NCBI GenBank assembly: GCA_902769705.1
Contig: CACXPX010000001.1
Coordinates: 105,738 to 169,737, forward strand
Origin: an uncultured Prevotellaceae bacterium
Lineage (GTDB): Bacteria > Bacteroidota > Bacteroidia > Bacteroidales > Bacteroidaceae
Direction of reading: 5' to 3'
DNA: 64,000 nucleotides
Positions 51,848-61,028 of this stretch are shown piece by piece; positions within the stretch are counted from its first letter, which is position 1, and every line of letters starts with the position of its first letter. The notes beneath the pieces are model-generated. The model did no database searches, had not been told where the DNA came from, and saw only the letters and a list, made by a program, of their open reading frames with translations. The position numbers were made by a program, and so were the translations under genes.

Positions 51848-53944
51848 ATGATAGTTTGTATTGCAGAGAAGCCCAGCGTGGCTCGCGACATCGCCCGAAT
51901 CATCGGCGCCACTAGTTCGCGCGACGGATATATGGAGGGCAACGGCTATCAGGTGACTTGGACATTCGGCCACCTGTGTACGCTGAAAGAACCGCACGAC
52001 TACACCGACCAATGGAAACGGTGGAGCCTGTCGGCGCTGCCCATGATTCCGCCTCGTTTCGGCATCAAGCTGATTGAAGACGAGGGTATCAAGAAGCAAT
52101 TCGCCATCATCGAACGTCTGATGAAACAAGCCGACGGCATCATCAACTGCGGTGATGCCGGGCAGGAGGGTGAACTGATTCAGCGATGGGTGATGCAGAA
52201 GGCGGGTGCGCAATGTCCTGTGCAACGGTTGTGGATTTCGTCGATGACCGACGACGCCATTCGTGAGGGTTTCCAAAAGCTGAAGGACCAAAAGGAATAC
52301 CAACCACTCTATTTGGCTGGGCTGTCCCGAGCCATTGGCGACTGGATTCTGGGTATGAATGCCACTCGACTCTACACTCTGAAATACGGGCAGAACCGCC
52401 AAGTGCTTTCCATCGGACGCGTGCAGACGCCCACGCTGGCGCTCATCGTGAACAGGCAAAAGGAAATCGACTCGTTCAAGCCTGAGCCTTATTGGGTGCT
52501 GGCAACGGTCTATCGCGACACCACGTTCACCGCCACCAAAGGGCGGTTCGACAGCAAGGAGGAGGGTGAGAAAGCCTTTGAGCAGATTGCGGGGAAACCT
52601 TTCACCGTGACCAACGTGGAGAAAAAGAAGGGCACCGAAGCCCCTCCACAACTCTACGACCTCACGTCGCTTCAGGTGGATTGCAACAAGAAGTTCTCCT
52701 ATTCCGCCGAGATGACGTTGAACCTCATCCAAAGCCTTTACGAGAAAAAACTGACCACCTACCCGCGTGTGGATACCCGATACCTCTCTGACGACATCTA
52801 TCCGAAGTGTCCGGGCATCATGAACGGTCTTTTCCAGACGAAGTTCAGTGGTCAGGCACCGTATGCCGAGCTTGTGAAACCGTTGGGAGGGAAGGCGTTG
52901 AAGAAGACGAAGAAAGTGTTCGACACGTCGAAGGTGACCGACCACCACGCCATCATTCCCACAGGTGTTGTCCCTGGCGCTGGTCTCAGCGATGCAGAGC
53001 GCAACGTCTTCAACTTGGTGGCCCTGCGGTTCATTGCCGTGTTTTATCCCGATTGTAAGTTCTCAACGACCACGGTATTAGGCGAAGTGGCAGCCGACGA
53101 TGGAGCCATCGAGTTCAAGGTGTCGGGAAAAGAGATTTTGGATGCTGGTTGGCGCGTGGTGTATAAGAAAGAGGAGAAGCCTGTCAACCAAGCACAAGAT
53201 GGCGAGCAGAACGAGGAAAAGGCAGATGATCCTGAACGTACGCTGCCCACATTCGTCAAAGGCGAGAGTGGTCCGCACACGCCTACGCTGACAGAAAAAT
53301 GGACAACACCACCGAAATACTACACTGAAGCGACCTTGCTTCGTGCAATGGAAACGGCAGGAAAGTTTGTTGAGGATGAGGAATTGCGAGCCGCGTTGAA
53401 AGAAAACGGCATCGGACGGCCGTCGTCGAGAGCTGGCATCATCGAGACATTGTTCAAACGCCACTACATCCGGAGGGAGCGTAAGAATCTTTTGGCCACA
53501 CCTACTGGCATCGAACTCATCGACACCATCAAGGAAGAACTGCTGAAAAGCTGCGAACTGACGGGCATTTGGGAAAAGAAACTCCGCGACATCGAGCATC
53601 AGAAATATGATGCCGGGCAATTTGTGGAAGAGTTGAAACAGCAAATCACCCAAATTGTGAACGATGTGATGCGCGATAATTCGCCTCGACACATCACCAT
53701 CACGACTGAAGAAGAAAAGAAAAAGTCACCCAAAACTTCACCCAAAAAGGGAAGCAAAAGCCAGGATACGGCAGGCAGAAAGCAGAAAAAAGAAGGGAAA
53801 CAAAAGAATACCGATAGCGTACCAGCCGTTGGTTCGCCTTGCCCGCTTTGTGGCCAAGGCACCGTCATCAAGGGAAAAACCGCCTACGGATGTTCGCGTT
53901 GGCGCGAAGGTTGTACGTGGCGTTTGCCTTTCCAATCACAATAA
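51848..53944 (+). CDS. topB: DNA topoisomerase III
   Basis: The 698-residue protein has the TOPRIM start (MIVCIAEKPSVARDIARIIG, with NCGDAGQEGELI), the type IA core with catalytic Tyr305 in LTTYPRVDTRYLSDD, and a C-terminal zinc ribbon (CPLCGQG...YGCSRWREGCTW) after a lysine-rich linker. It relaxes and decatenates DNA by single-strand passage. The -7 element TATCTTTG at 51799-51806 gives a leader of about 35 nt. The porE-like gene follows after 28 bp on the same strand. Many Bacteroidetes carry such enzymes on mobile elements as well, but nothing here marks this one as mobile. Confidence 0.95.
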   Translation: MIVCIAEKPSVARDIARIIGATSSRDGYMEGNGYQVTWTFGHLCTLKEPHDYTDQWKRWSLSALPMIPPRFGIKLIEDEGIKKQFAIIERLMKQADGIINCGDAGQEGELIQRWVMQKAGAQCPVQRLWISSMTDDAIREGFQKLKDQKEYQPLYLAGLSRAIGDWILGMNATRLYTLKYGQNRQVLSIGRVQTPTLALIVNRQKEIDSFKPEPYWVLATVYRDTTFTATKGRFDSKEEGEKAFEQIAGKPFTVTNVEKKKGTEAPPQLYDLTSLQVDCNKKFSYSAEMTLNLIQSLYEKKLTTYPRVDTRYLSDDIYPKCPGIMNGLFQTKFSGQAPYAELVKPLGGKALKKTKKVFDTSKVTDHHAIIPTGVVPGAGLSDAERNVFNLVALRFIAVFYPDCKFSTTTVLGEVAADDGAIEFKVSGKEILDAGWRVVYKKEEKPVNQAQDGEQNEEKADDPERTLPTFVKGESGPHTPTLTEKWTTPPKYYTEATLLRAMETAGKFVEDEELRAALKENGIGRPSSRAGIIETLFKRHYIRRERKNLLATPTGIELIDTIKEELLKSCELTGIWEKKLRDIEHQKYDAGQFVEELKQQITQIVNDVMRDNSPRHITITTEEEKKKSPKTSPKKGSKSQDTAGRKQKKEGKQKNTDSVPAVGSPCPLCGQGTVIKGKTAYGCSRWREGCTWRLPFQSQ

Positions 53945-53972
53945 ACACACACTTTTCTCGTTATTATACCAA

Positions 53973-56060
53973 ATGAAAAATAAAACGACGATATTCCTGC
54001 GTGTTGTCGTCATGGTTGTTATGGCCATGACGTATGTGGCGTGTGGCGTTGACAAGAACATGAAGCGAGGCGAGAAATTCTTCGCTATCGGTGAGTATTA
54101 CGATGCTGCCAACGAATTCAAGCAGGCTTATCGCAAGACGCCGCCTAAGGAACGCGACGAGCGTGGACGGCGTGCGCTGAAGATGGCTGTCTGTTATGAC
54201 CGCATCAACCAAACCACCGCTGCGCTTGCCGCCTACCGAAATGCCATCCGCTATAAGCAGACATCGACAGAAGACCGGTTGGCTTTCGCCCGTCTGCTCT
54301 TGAAAAATGGCGAATACAAGACTGCTGTGGAGGAATTCAAGGCCGTACTCGACTCTATGCCTGACAACGTTCTGGCCAAGAATGGATTGAAGTCGGCCCA
54401 GCAGGCGCCCGAATGGAAGAAGGAAGGCTCACGCTACACGGTGAAGAAGATGGATTTCTTCAATTCCCGGCGAGCTGAATATTCGCCCATGCTGCAAGGC
54501 GATGAGTCGGACAAACTCTATTTTACGTCGACGCGCAACGATGCCCAGGGCGATGAGCTCAGCGGCATCACAGGTACAAAGGCTGCCGACATTTTTTTCT
54601 CAGAGAAAGACGACAAGGGGAAATGGAGTCGCCCTGAACCTGTCAATGGAGGACTGAACACCGATTATGAAGAAGGCGCATGCTCGTTTAGCCCTGATGG
54701 ACGGGAGATGTACCTCACTCAATGTGTCACCGACCCAAGTTATCCGCGCTATGCACAAATCATGAAGTCCAACAGGTCGGATGCTGCATGGGGAAAAGCA
54801 TCCGAAGTGAAAATCTCTAACGACACGCTCTCCTCATATGCTCATCCCGCCATTTCGCCCGATGGCCAGTGGCTGTATTTCTGCTCCGACATGCCTGGTG
54901 GCAAGGGTGGGCTCGACATTTGGCGCGTCCGACTGATGGGAGGTGGGGCCTTCGCTGGTGTCGAGAACTTAGGCGACCCTATCAATACGCCCGGCGACGA
55001 GATGTTCCCCGCATTCCGTCCCAATGGTGACTTCTATTTCTCGAGCAATGGCCACGTGGGTATGGGCGGGCTTGACATCTTCATCGCAAAGATTGACGAA
55101 AGGACAAAACGATACAAGCTGGAACACCCGGGATATCCCCTCAACTCGCAAGCCGATGACTTCGGCATGACGTTCGAAGGTCCTTACAATCGAGGATTCT
55201 TTTGTTCTAACCGAGGTGACGGACGAGGATGGGACCACATCTATAGTTTCGAAAACCCAGAGATTGTGCAAACCATCAAGGGTTGGGTTTACGAAATCGA
55301 CGGTTACGAACTGACTGCGGCACAAGTACATCTCGTGGGCGACGACGGAACGAATGACAAACTCAGCGTCCGTTCAGATGGGTCGTTCACTTATGTCGCT
55401 ACGCCAGGCGTGACCTATGTGTTGTTGGCCACTTGCCGAGGATTCTTGAATCATAAAGAGGAATTGAAAGTTGTGCAAGCCGAAGAGTCTGAGGAGTATA
55501 CATTACAATTCCCCTTGGCTTCTATTACGGCACCTGTCTTGATTGACAATATCTTCTACGACTTCGACAAAGCAACTCTGCGGCCCGAGTCGGCCACTGC
55601 TTTGGACGAGCTCGTTGGCTTGCTTAACGAGAATCCCAACGTGACCATCGAACTCTCAGCCCATTGCGATTATAAAGGTTCGGCTGAATACAACAAGCGG
55701 CTGTCGCAACGTCGTGCCGAGAGTGTGGTGAACTACTTGATTGAGCATGGTATTGCAGCCGACCGTCTCACGCCTAAAGGATACGGAAAAGAAAAACCAA
55801 AGACCATTAGGAAAAAAGTTGCTGCCAAATACAAGTGGCTGAAGGAAGGTGATGTGCTGACTGAAGAGTTTATCAAGAACCAAGACGAAAAGAATCAGGA
55901 AATCTGCAACCAGTTGAACCGCCGCACAGAGTTCATCGTGTTACGCACTACCTACGGCATGTTCGACGAACATGGTAACCTTAAGAATCCGCCCAAACCC
56001 AAGCAGCATGTAGAAGAAACCATCGAAGATGATGGCTATGAATTGATTATTGACGATTGA
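53973..56060 (+). CDS. porE: PorE-like OmpA-family lipoprotein (type IX secretion)
   Basis: The start at 53973 (MKNKTTIFLRVVVMVVMAMT) gives a lipoprotein signal with the cysteine in MTYVACGVDKN; the longer frame overlaps topB. The 695 residues contain TPR-like helices (about 30-135), a PD40/WD40-like propeller (about 165-420, CSFSPDGREMYLTQ, PAISPDGQWLYFCSD), a carboxypeptidase-regulatory-like beta domain (about 430-510) and an OmpA C-terminal peptidoglycan-binding domain (FDKATLRPES...ELSAHCDYKGSAEYNKRLSQ). This order is that of P. gingivalis PorE, which ties the type IX machinery to peptidoglycan. The paralogue question (PorE versus other OmpA lipoproteins) remains open. Confidence 0.8.
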   Translation: MKNKTTIFLRVVVMVVMAMTYVACGVDKNMKRGEKFFAIGEYYDAANEFKQAYRKTPPKERDERGRRALKMAVCYDRINQTTAALAAYRNAIRYKQTSTEDRLAFARLLLKNGEYKTAVEEFKAVLDSMPDNVLAKNGLKSAQQAPEWKKEGSRYTVKKMDFFNSRRAEYSPMLQGDESDKLYFTSTRNDAQGDELSGITGTKAADIFFSEKDDKGKWSRPEPVNGGLNTDYEEGACSFSPDGREMYLTQCVTDPSYPRYAQIMKSNRSDAAWGKASEVKISNDTLSSYAHPAISPDGQWLYFCSDMPGGKGGLDIWRVRLMGGGAFAGVENLGDPINTPGDEMFPAFRPNGDFYFSSNGHVGMGGLDIFIAKIDERTKRYKLEHPGYPLNSQADDFGMTFEGPYNRGFFCSNRGDGRGWDHIYSFENPEIVQTIKGWVYEIDGYELTAAQVHLVGDDGTNDKLSVRSDGSFTYVATPGVTYVLLATCRGFLNHKEELKVVQAEESEEYTLQFPLASITAPVLIDNIFYDFDKATLRPESATALDELVGLLNENPNVTIELSAHCDYKGSAEYNKRLSQRRAESVVNYLIEHGIAADRLTPKGYGKEKPKTIRKKVAAKYKWLKEGDVLTEEFIKNQDEKNQEICNQLNRRTEFIVLRTTYGMFDEHGNLKNPPKPKQHVEETIEDDGYELIIDD

Positions 56061-56081
56061 TTGCAACCGCTTCGCAATAAC

Positions 56082-56109
56082 CGTCAATAGTCAATGGGCA
56101 ATTGTCTAT
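56082..56109. repeat. Heptamer repeat (GTCAAT family), four units
   Basis: Units CGTCAAT, AGTCAAT, GGGCAAT, TGTCTAT between the convergent porE-like and DUF5056 genes. Confidence 0.65.
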
Positions 56110-56113
56110 TCGC

Positions 56114-56467
56114 TCATGCCTCAGAGCGAACAACTTCGTAGAAAGCGAGCGAACTCAGAATCATCAGCGAAACCCAGATGATGGCGGGCGACACCGTGAA
56201 TATCTCCATTGATGAAAGTGCTCCTACCAGATTGCCGTAAGCATTCCCGGCCAACACGCAAAGTTGCTTCCACCCATTGCAAAGGAAGAAAGCGACGATG
56301 CCCACCAACCAGCAGGCTGCTGTCCAGATGCGATTCAGGCGTACCGACCGCGTCGGCAGCTGATTCATCACCCGCTTAGAGAAACCGTCATCGGGTAACT
56401 CCACCCGATTCTCCTCGAAGAACATCATGACCAGTTCGTCGTCTGTTAGTTTCTTATTTTCCATCAT
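56114..56467 (-). CDS. DUF5056-like membrane protein, probable sigma regulator
   Basis: The 117-residue protein has a cytosolic start (LTDDELVMMFFEENRVELPDDGFSKRVMNQLP) and two to three hydrophobic segments (IWTAACWLVGIVAFFLCNGW, AIIWVSLMILSSLAFY). It resembles DUF5056, a Bacteroidetes family found next to ECF sigma factors. Its start overlaps the sigma gene by 14 bp, so it is probably translated with it and may act as the anti-sigma factor. Confidence 0.8.
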   Translation of the reverse strand: MMENKKLTDDELVMMFFEENRVELPDDGFSKRVMNQLPTRSVRLNRIWTAACWLVGIVAFFLCNGWKQLCVLAGNAYGNLVGALSSMEIFTVSPAIIWVSLMILSSLAFYEVVRSEA

Positions 56468-56996
56468 AACCGTTCTTTTTTAAATAGTTTGCTAATTTCT
56501 GCTTACCACGCGACAGATGGCTCTTCACCGTGCCTTCTGCCATTCCCGTGATTTCACTTATTTTGTCTATGGGTTGCCCTTCCATCAGCTGTAGCGTGAT
56601 GCAGGAACGCTCCGCAGGCGACAGGATGTCGAGAGCATCATAGATATCCATTTTCAGATTGCTATCCACCAATGCACAACTGCGCCTTGCCACTGTGGGC
56701 TGTTCGATGTCTTCCGTCAGTTTTTTGCTCCGTGCGTGGTCGTATAATACATTGTAGGCTATTCGATAAAGCCAAGTTGAGAAACTCGAAAGGCCCCTGA
56801 ATTGTGTGATGTTCGTATAGGCCTTGATAAATGTGTCTTGTGCCAGGTCATCGCTCAACTGCGTGTCTCCTAATGTCTGGTTCAGGAAGAACCTGCGTAT
56901 AGGTGACTGGTATTTCACAACTAAGCGGTCGAAAGCCCGCTTGTTGTGAAACACAGCCACCTGCGTTACCAGAGAGAGATCGTCTATTTGAGCCAC
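56454..56996 (-). CDS. ECF-type RNA polymerase sigma factor (module 2)
   Basis: The 180-residue protein has region 2 (NKRAFDRLVVKYQSPIRRFF ... QDTFIKAYTNITQFRGLSSF) and region 4 (LSPAERSCITLQLMEGQPID, then ISEITGMAEGTVKSHLSRGK), a standard ECF layout. It is the middle gene of a unit with a DUF6249 protein upstream (7-bp gap) and a DUF5056 protein downstream (14-bp overlap). The regulon is unknown. Confidence 0.94.
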   Translation of the reverse strand: MAQIDDLSLVTQVAVFHNKRAFDRLVVKYQSPIRRFFLNQTLGDTQLSDDLAQDTFIKAYTNITQFRGLSSFSTWLYRIAYNVLYDHARSKKLTEDIEQPTVARRSCALVDSNLKMDIYDALDILSPAERSCITLQLMEGQPIDKISEITGMAEGTVKSHLSRGKQKLANYLKKNGYDGK

Positions 56997-57003
56997 GAGT
57001 GTA

Positions 57004-57669
57004 TCAGAGTAATGGGTCTATGTTGTCGTTTCTGTCCCTATTTTTGTTTGCTGACGTGCGAGCAATCACCATTTGTCCGATTCCGTAGCAGAGTACGAGT
57101 GCGCCCAAGCCCGACAGCATGGTTGATTTCCATATCCAGAACATGATGAACATACCAGCTCCGATGGCTACATTCCGAATGCCCCGGCTCCACAGATAGT
57201 CATCAGTTTGCTTGTCAATAGGCTTCAACTCCTCGGGAATCGGCTGTCCCGTCTCCATTGCCTTCTCAGCCAGCGTGATTCTGTCGTTGTGTCTGTTGAT
57301 GATGAGGCGAAGAATCAGGGCCAGGATGATGAATGGGCTCAATGCTATAATCAGAAGAATCAGCAACATCAAGCAAACGATGAGGATTCCACCCACAGAG
57401 CCGGTCAGTGGCCCCAGCCAAGAGAATGGACCATCGTCGTCCCATGGGGAGTTTGAGCGGGTGATGGTTGTAGTTGTTGTCGTTGTGGCTTCATCCTCTT
57501 CTTCATCAATGCTGGTCGTGTCAGAATAGGCTACGAGCTCGTCTTGTGCTGTAGTGTCCTTCTGCTGGACAGCTTCAGTCTTTTGGTGATGGCGATGTTT
57601 AGGAGCTGCTAAACTCGCGCTTGCACTCAGCGAAAGCATCAGTGCGATAGCTATTAATTTCTGTTTCAT
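57004..57669 (-). CDS. DUF6249 membrane protein
   Basis: The start at 57669 (MKQKLIAIALMLSLSASASL) gives 221 residues with a signal peptide, a His-rich and then acidic/Thr-rich segment (DEATTTTTTTIT), and membrane segments around ILIVCLMLLILLIIALSPFI and MFIMFWIWKSTMLSGLGAL. RHNDRITLAEKAMETGQPIP matches DUF6249, which often sits beside ECF sigma genes in Bacteroidetes. It is the first gene of sigma module 2. Confidence 0.82.
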   Translation of the reverse strand: MKQKLIAIALMLSLSASASLAAPKHRHHQKTEAVQQKDTTAQDELVAYSDTTSIDEEEDEATTTTTTTITRSNSPWDDDGPFSWLGPLTGSVGGILIVCLMLLILLIIALSPFIILALILRLIINRHNDRITLAEKAMETGQPIPEELKPIDKQTDDYLWSRGIRNVAIGAGMFIMFWIWKSTMLSGLGALVLCYGIGQMVIARTSANKNRDRNDNIDPLL

Positions 57670-57789
57670 ATCTTTCTTTTTTTTTGTTACTGACATCGGT
57701 TTGACGCATCGAATAACGATTTAGTTGCAAAGAAACAAAAAAAAATCCACTTTTCTTATTATGCCCACCACATTTTCCAAATAAATCAG

Positions 57790-57797
57790 TAACTTTG
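57790..57797 (+). promoter_or_regulatory. -7 element of the rRNA methyltransferase gene
   Basis: TAACTTTG at 57790-57797 lies 10 bp before the ATG at 57808, leaving a leader of about 4 nt at most. No TTTG -33 box is present at the right distance. Confidence 0.6.
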
Positions 57798-57807
57798 CAA
57801 TCAACAT

Positions 57808-59085
57808 ATGACACTACCAGAGGAATTCCAAGCATACACTCGTAAGATGATGGGGCCGCAACGCTATGCCACCTTCGTCGAGGCGCTGCAGCAAGAACCG
57901 ATGACCAGCATACGGTTGAATCCCGCAATAGCGCAGCCTTTGCAACAGCAGCCTGTGCCTTGGTGTCGGCATGGCTATTATCTCGACAGTCGTCCCAACT
58001 TCACCTTCGACCCGCTGTTTCATGCAGGACTCTACTATGTGCAAGAATCGTCCTCCATGTTTCTCGACCTCGTTCTGCAGCAGCACCTCTTTTCTCTTCT
58101 TCCCAATGAGCGAGGGGCGGGAGCTGGCTTGTCGTTCCTCGACCTTTGTGCCGCGCCCGGTGGCAAGTCCACGCTCATTCATAGTGCACTTCCCGAAGGC
58201 AGTCTGCTTGTCTGCAATGAGCCTAACAAGCAACGTGTACAGGTTCTTTCTGAGAACATGCAGAAGTGGATGCTTCCCAGTGTCCAGTCTCAAGAGGCCG
58301 CCCGTTGCATGGTGACCAACAACCTGCCTGCCGACTTCCGGCGTGCACGCCTTACTTTCGACGCCATTCTTTGTGACGTGCCGTGCTCAGGCGAAGGAAT
58401 GTTCCGCAAAGACCCTGCGACCATTGGCGAGTGGAGTGCCGCGAATGTGAAGAAATGCGCGATGCTGCAACGCGAGATAGTGAGTGATGCTTGGCAATGT
58501 CTCGTGCCAGGCGGATTGTTCATCTACAGCACATGCACTCTCAACACGCATGAAAACGAGGAGAACATTCAATGGATGATTGACGAACTCCATGCTGAGC
58601 CTCTCTCCGTTGACATCCAGCCCTCGTGGAACATCACAGGTTCGCTTCTCCCCACGCTCTCGGCTCCCGTCTATCGCTTCATTCCCGGATTCACACAAGG
58701 CGAAGGACTCTTCATGGCGGTGATGAGGAAAAGAGGAGAGAAGAGGGGAGGGGACACACCTATTAAAGAACGAGAAAAGGAATGCAAGAAGCTGGAGCAA
58801 TCTCTCTCTCCTGTTTTCCTTCAAGAGATACGCGAGGCGTTGCAGGCGAATTCCCCAATCGTCGACGTCTCTTACCAGCAGGCCATTGCCTACTTGCGAC
58901 GCGAAGCCATCACGCTTCTGCCCGATACACCGCGAGGCATCCTTGTCGTTGCCTTCCAAGGTCACCCACTCGGTATTGCCAAGAACGTTGGCAACCGCGC
59001 CAACAATCTCTATCCTAAATCGTGGAGAATCCTCTCAACCCATGTTCCCAATCAACAACCAACAATAATAATGAATAGTAAATAA
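57808..59085 (+). CDS. RsmF/NOL1-NOP2-Sun family rRNA m5C methyltransferase
   Basis: The 425-residue protein has a SAM-binding core FLDLCAAPGGKSTLI (about 110-125), the two cysteines of m5C methyltransferases in DVPCSGEGMF (C193) and YSTCTLN (C242), and a PUA-like C-terminal domain (about 355-415, RGILVVAFQGHPLGIAKNVG). It probably methylates a cytosine in 16S rRNA. A short tract RKRGEKRGGDTPIKERE between the domains coincides with AGAGGAG-type heptamers (58732-58752). The mRNA is probably nearly leaderless. thyA follows after 44 bp. Confidence 0.92.
   Translation: MTLPEEFQAYTRKMMGPQRYATFVEALQQEPMTSIRLNPAIAQPLQQQPVPWCRHGYYLDSRPNFTFDPLFHAGLYYVQESSSMFLDLVLQQHLFSLLPNERGAGAGLSFLDLCAAPGGKSTLIHSALPEGSLLVCNEPNKQRVQVLSENMQKWMLPSVQSQEAARCMVTNNLPADFRRARLTFDAILCDVPCSGEGMFRKDPATIGEWSAANVKKCAMLQREIVSDAWQCLVPGGLFIYSTCTLNTHENEENIQWMIDELHAEPLSVDIQPSWNITGSLLPTLSAPVYRFIPGFTQGEGLFMAVMRKRGEKRGGDTPIKEREKECKKLEQSLSPVFLQEIREALQANSPIVDVSYQQAIAYLRREAITLLPDTPRGILVVAFQGHPLGIAKNVGNRANNLYPKSWRILSTHVPNQQPTIIMNSK
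58732..58752 (+). repeat. In-frame heptamer tract (AGAGGAG family)
   Basis: Units AGAGGAG, AGAAGAG, GGGAGGG lie inside the rRNA methyltransferase gene in the linker between catalytic and PUA-like domains. The unit is the complement of the CTCCTCT repeat at 48155. Confidence 0.55.
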
Positions 59086-59100
59086 TACAGCCCTCTTTGT

Positions 59101-59128
59101 TAATTGTAAATTGTCAATTGTAAATTCT
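59101..59128. repeat. Heptamer repeat (AAATTGT family), four units, before thyA
   Basis: Units TAATTGT, AAATTGT, CAATTGT, AAATTCT end 1 bp before the thyA start codon, so the repeat is the thyA ribosome-binding region. Confidence 0.8.
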
Positions 59129-59129
59129 T

Positions 59130-59924
59130 ATGAAGCAATATCTTGATATCCTCAGCCGCATCCTTAACGAAGGTGTCAAAAAAGACGACCGCACCGGTAC
59201 AGGCACCATCAGCATCTTTGGAACCCAGTCGCGCTACAACCTTGACGATGGTTTCCCACTACTTACCACCAAGAAACTCCACCTCAAGTCCATCATCTAC
59301 GAGCTGTTGTGGTTCCTTCGTGGCGACACCAACGTCCGTTGGTTGCAGGAGCATGGCGTCTCCATTTGGAACGAGTGGGCCGACGAGAATGGCGAGCTTG
59401 GACCCGTCTACGGACACCAGTGGCGTGCATGGCCCGACCAACAAGGCCGTCCTATCGACCAAATCAGCCAAGTGGTGGAGCAACTGAAAAACAATCCTGA
59501 CTCGCGACGCATGATTGTCTCGGCGTGGAATGTGGCCGAGGTGAACCGCATGGCGCTTCCTCCTTGCCACACCATCTTCCAGTTCTACGTTGCCAACGGT
59601 CGCCTCTCGCTGCAACTCTATCAGCGCAGCGCTGACACGTTCCTTGGCGTGCCGTTCAACATTGCCAGCTATGCCCTGCTGCTGCAGATGATGGCGCAGG
59701 TCACAGGACTGAAGGCGGGCGACTTCATTCACACCACGGGCGACACGCACCTCTACCTCAACCATCTTGAACAGGCACGTCTGCAACTTACCCGCACGCC
59801 ACGTCCGTTGCCGCATATGCTGATTAATCCCGACGTGAAGTCCATCTTCGACTTCCAATACGAAGATTTCCAACTCACCGACTACGACCCCTGGCCACAC
59901 ATCAAGGCCGACGTCAGCGTCTGA
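59130..59924 (+). CDS. thyA: Thymidylate synthase
   Basis: The 264-residue protein is a normal-length ThyA. The catalytic Cys146 is in [12 protein letters not shown], with [20 protein letters not shown] and the end [20 protein letters not shown] as expected. It methylates dUMP to dTMP using methylene-tetrahydrofolate. It follows the rRNA methyltransferase gene by 44 bp and is probably read from the same promoter. A heptamer repeat fills the ribosome-binding region. Confidence 0.98.
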   Translation: MKQYLDILSRILNEGVKKDDRTGTGTISIFGTQSRYNLDDGFPLLTTKKLHLKSIIYELLWFLRGDTNVRWLQEHGVSIWNEWADENGELGPVYGHQWRAWPDQQGRPIDQISQVVEQLKNNPDSRRMIVSAWNVAEVNRMALPPCHTIFQFYVANGRLSLQLYQRSADTFLGVPFNIASYALLLQMMAQVTGLKAGDFIHTTGDTHLYLNHLEQARLQLTRTPRPLPHMLINPDVKSIFDFQYEDFQLTDYDPWPHIKADVSV

Positions 59925-59980
59925 AGTGAAGGGCGTAAAAGGCCTAAAGGGGAGTGAAAGAGTTTAAAAGGTCGTTTCTT

Positions 59981-60583
59981 TTAATCCCACTTCGGTGTTT
60001 GATTTTCCCCTTGCTTTAGCCGAAGCTTGGGCTTTTCCCACACTTGCCAGCCATCAATCTCCTTGAACATACGCGAGAGGGCAGGGCGGTAAGTGTCGGG
60101 GAAGACCATCGTATAGACAAACCACAGTTTGCGATGGGCCACGAATTTCGAGTAATAGCTGTAACCGCTGATAGGTCTTCCCTCCTCGTATTGCGGTCCT
60201 GAGAGGGTGAAGCTGTTGTTGCCGAGCCGGCGGTTGGTGGCATGTAGCGCCTCGCCCAGCGAGTCCATCCCTTCTTTGAGCGACATGCCATTGTTGCGTA
60301 TCGCATAGCCTTCAATCACCATCGTCGCACCTTCTTCGTAATAAACGAAACGAGCGCGGCCCTCATCGTTCGCTTCTGAGTCTTCAATTTTGCCGTCGCT
60401 GAAGAACGACGGATAGCGAATGGTGTAGCCAAAGTCTTCATCCTTGTATTCGTACATGTCGGCAAGCGTCAGCCGATGTGCAAACCGTTCTTGGGCAGTC
60501 CTATTGCTGCTGCACCAGCGAACCCAGCTCACACATGCACACGCCACGATGGCAGCGATGAAGATGAATATGGTTTTCCGCAT
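59981..60583 (-). CDS. Exported protein of unknown function, end of sigma module 3
   Basis: The 200-residue protein has an N-terminal hydrophobic segment (MRKTIFIFIAAIVACACVSW) that may be a signal peptide or, given its cysteines, a lipoprotein signal. The body (YEYKDEDFGYTIRYPSFFSD ... GATMVIEGYAIRNNGMSLKE ... SGYSYYSKFVAHRKLWFVYT) has the look of a PsbP/DUF1795-type fold, which is only a fold-level guess. It starts 1 bp after the anti-sigma-like gene and is the last of four packed genes. Confidence 0.78.
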   Translation of the reverse strand: MRKTIFIFIAAIVACACVSWVRWCSSNRTAQERFAHRLTLADMYEYKDEDFGYTIRYPSFFSDGKIEDSEANDEGRARFVYYEEGATMVIEGYAIRNNGMSLKEGMDSLGEALHATNRRLGNNSFTLSGPQYEEGRPISGYSYYSKFVAHRKLWFVYTMVFPDTYRPALSRMFKEIDGWQVWEKPKLRLKQGENQTPKWD

Positions 60584-60584
60584 G

Positions 60585-61028
60585 CTAATTCATCAATAGC
60601 AAGTCGTATCGAATCTTGTCGTCGGCGACAGGGCGTCCCGTTGGCTCAGCCTGTTGACGCGGGCTGTTCATTGCCTTGACATCGGCAGCCTGTCTTTTCT
60701 GCGCTGCAGCCATAGCGTGCGGCCTCTCGTCTTTGTAGCGTGACGCTGCCTGAGGCTGCTGGGGGAAAGAGTCGCTGCTGGCAGGTTGTTCCTTCACCTT
60801 GATGTAAACCGTATCGGTGAGCGCTGTTAATGGTGCATCGGGCTGTGCTCCCGCGTTCACCCACAGGCCGAACACGAAGCCGATGACGGCAGCGGCAGGC
60901 ACGGCCACGAGCCACGCTGGAACGTGAAAGCGGCGGTGGTGATGCCACGGTGCCACGTGCAACTGCTGGTTGTCCTCGTCGCGCAAGTCTTGTGCAGCGC
61001 CGACGATGTCTTGTTCAGTGATTTTCAT
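60585..61028 (-). CDS. Single-pass membrane protein, probable anti-sigma factor
   Basis: The 147-residue protein has a short cytosolic start (MKITEQDIVGAAQDLRDEDN), one membrane helix (WLVAVPAAAVIGFVFGLWV, about 39-57) and a low-complexity periplasmic part rich in Q, A and P. It overlaps the ECF sigma gene by 14 bp. Position and topology suggest an anti-sigma factor; there is no recognisable zinc-binding anti-sigma motif, so this is inference from context. Confidence 0.75.
   Translation of the reverse strand: MKITEQDIVGAAQDLRDEDNQQLHVAPWHHHRRFHVPAWLVAVPAAAVIGFVFGLWVNAGAQPDAPLTALTDTVYIKVKEQPASSDSFPQQPQAASRYKDERPHAMAAAQKRQAADVKAMNSPRQQAEPTGRPVADDKIRYDLLLMN

Noticed and set aside
53829-53972. 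Upstream start for the porE-like gene
   Set aside because: It overlaps topB in another frame and would bury the lipoprotein signal peptide.
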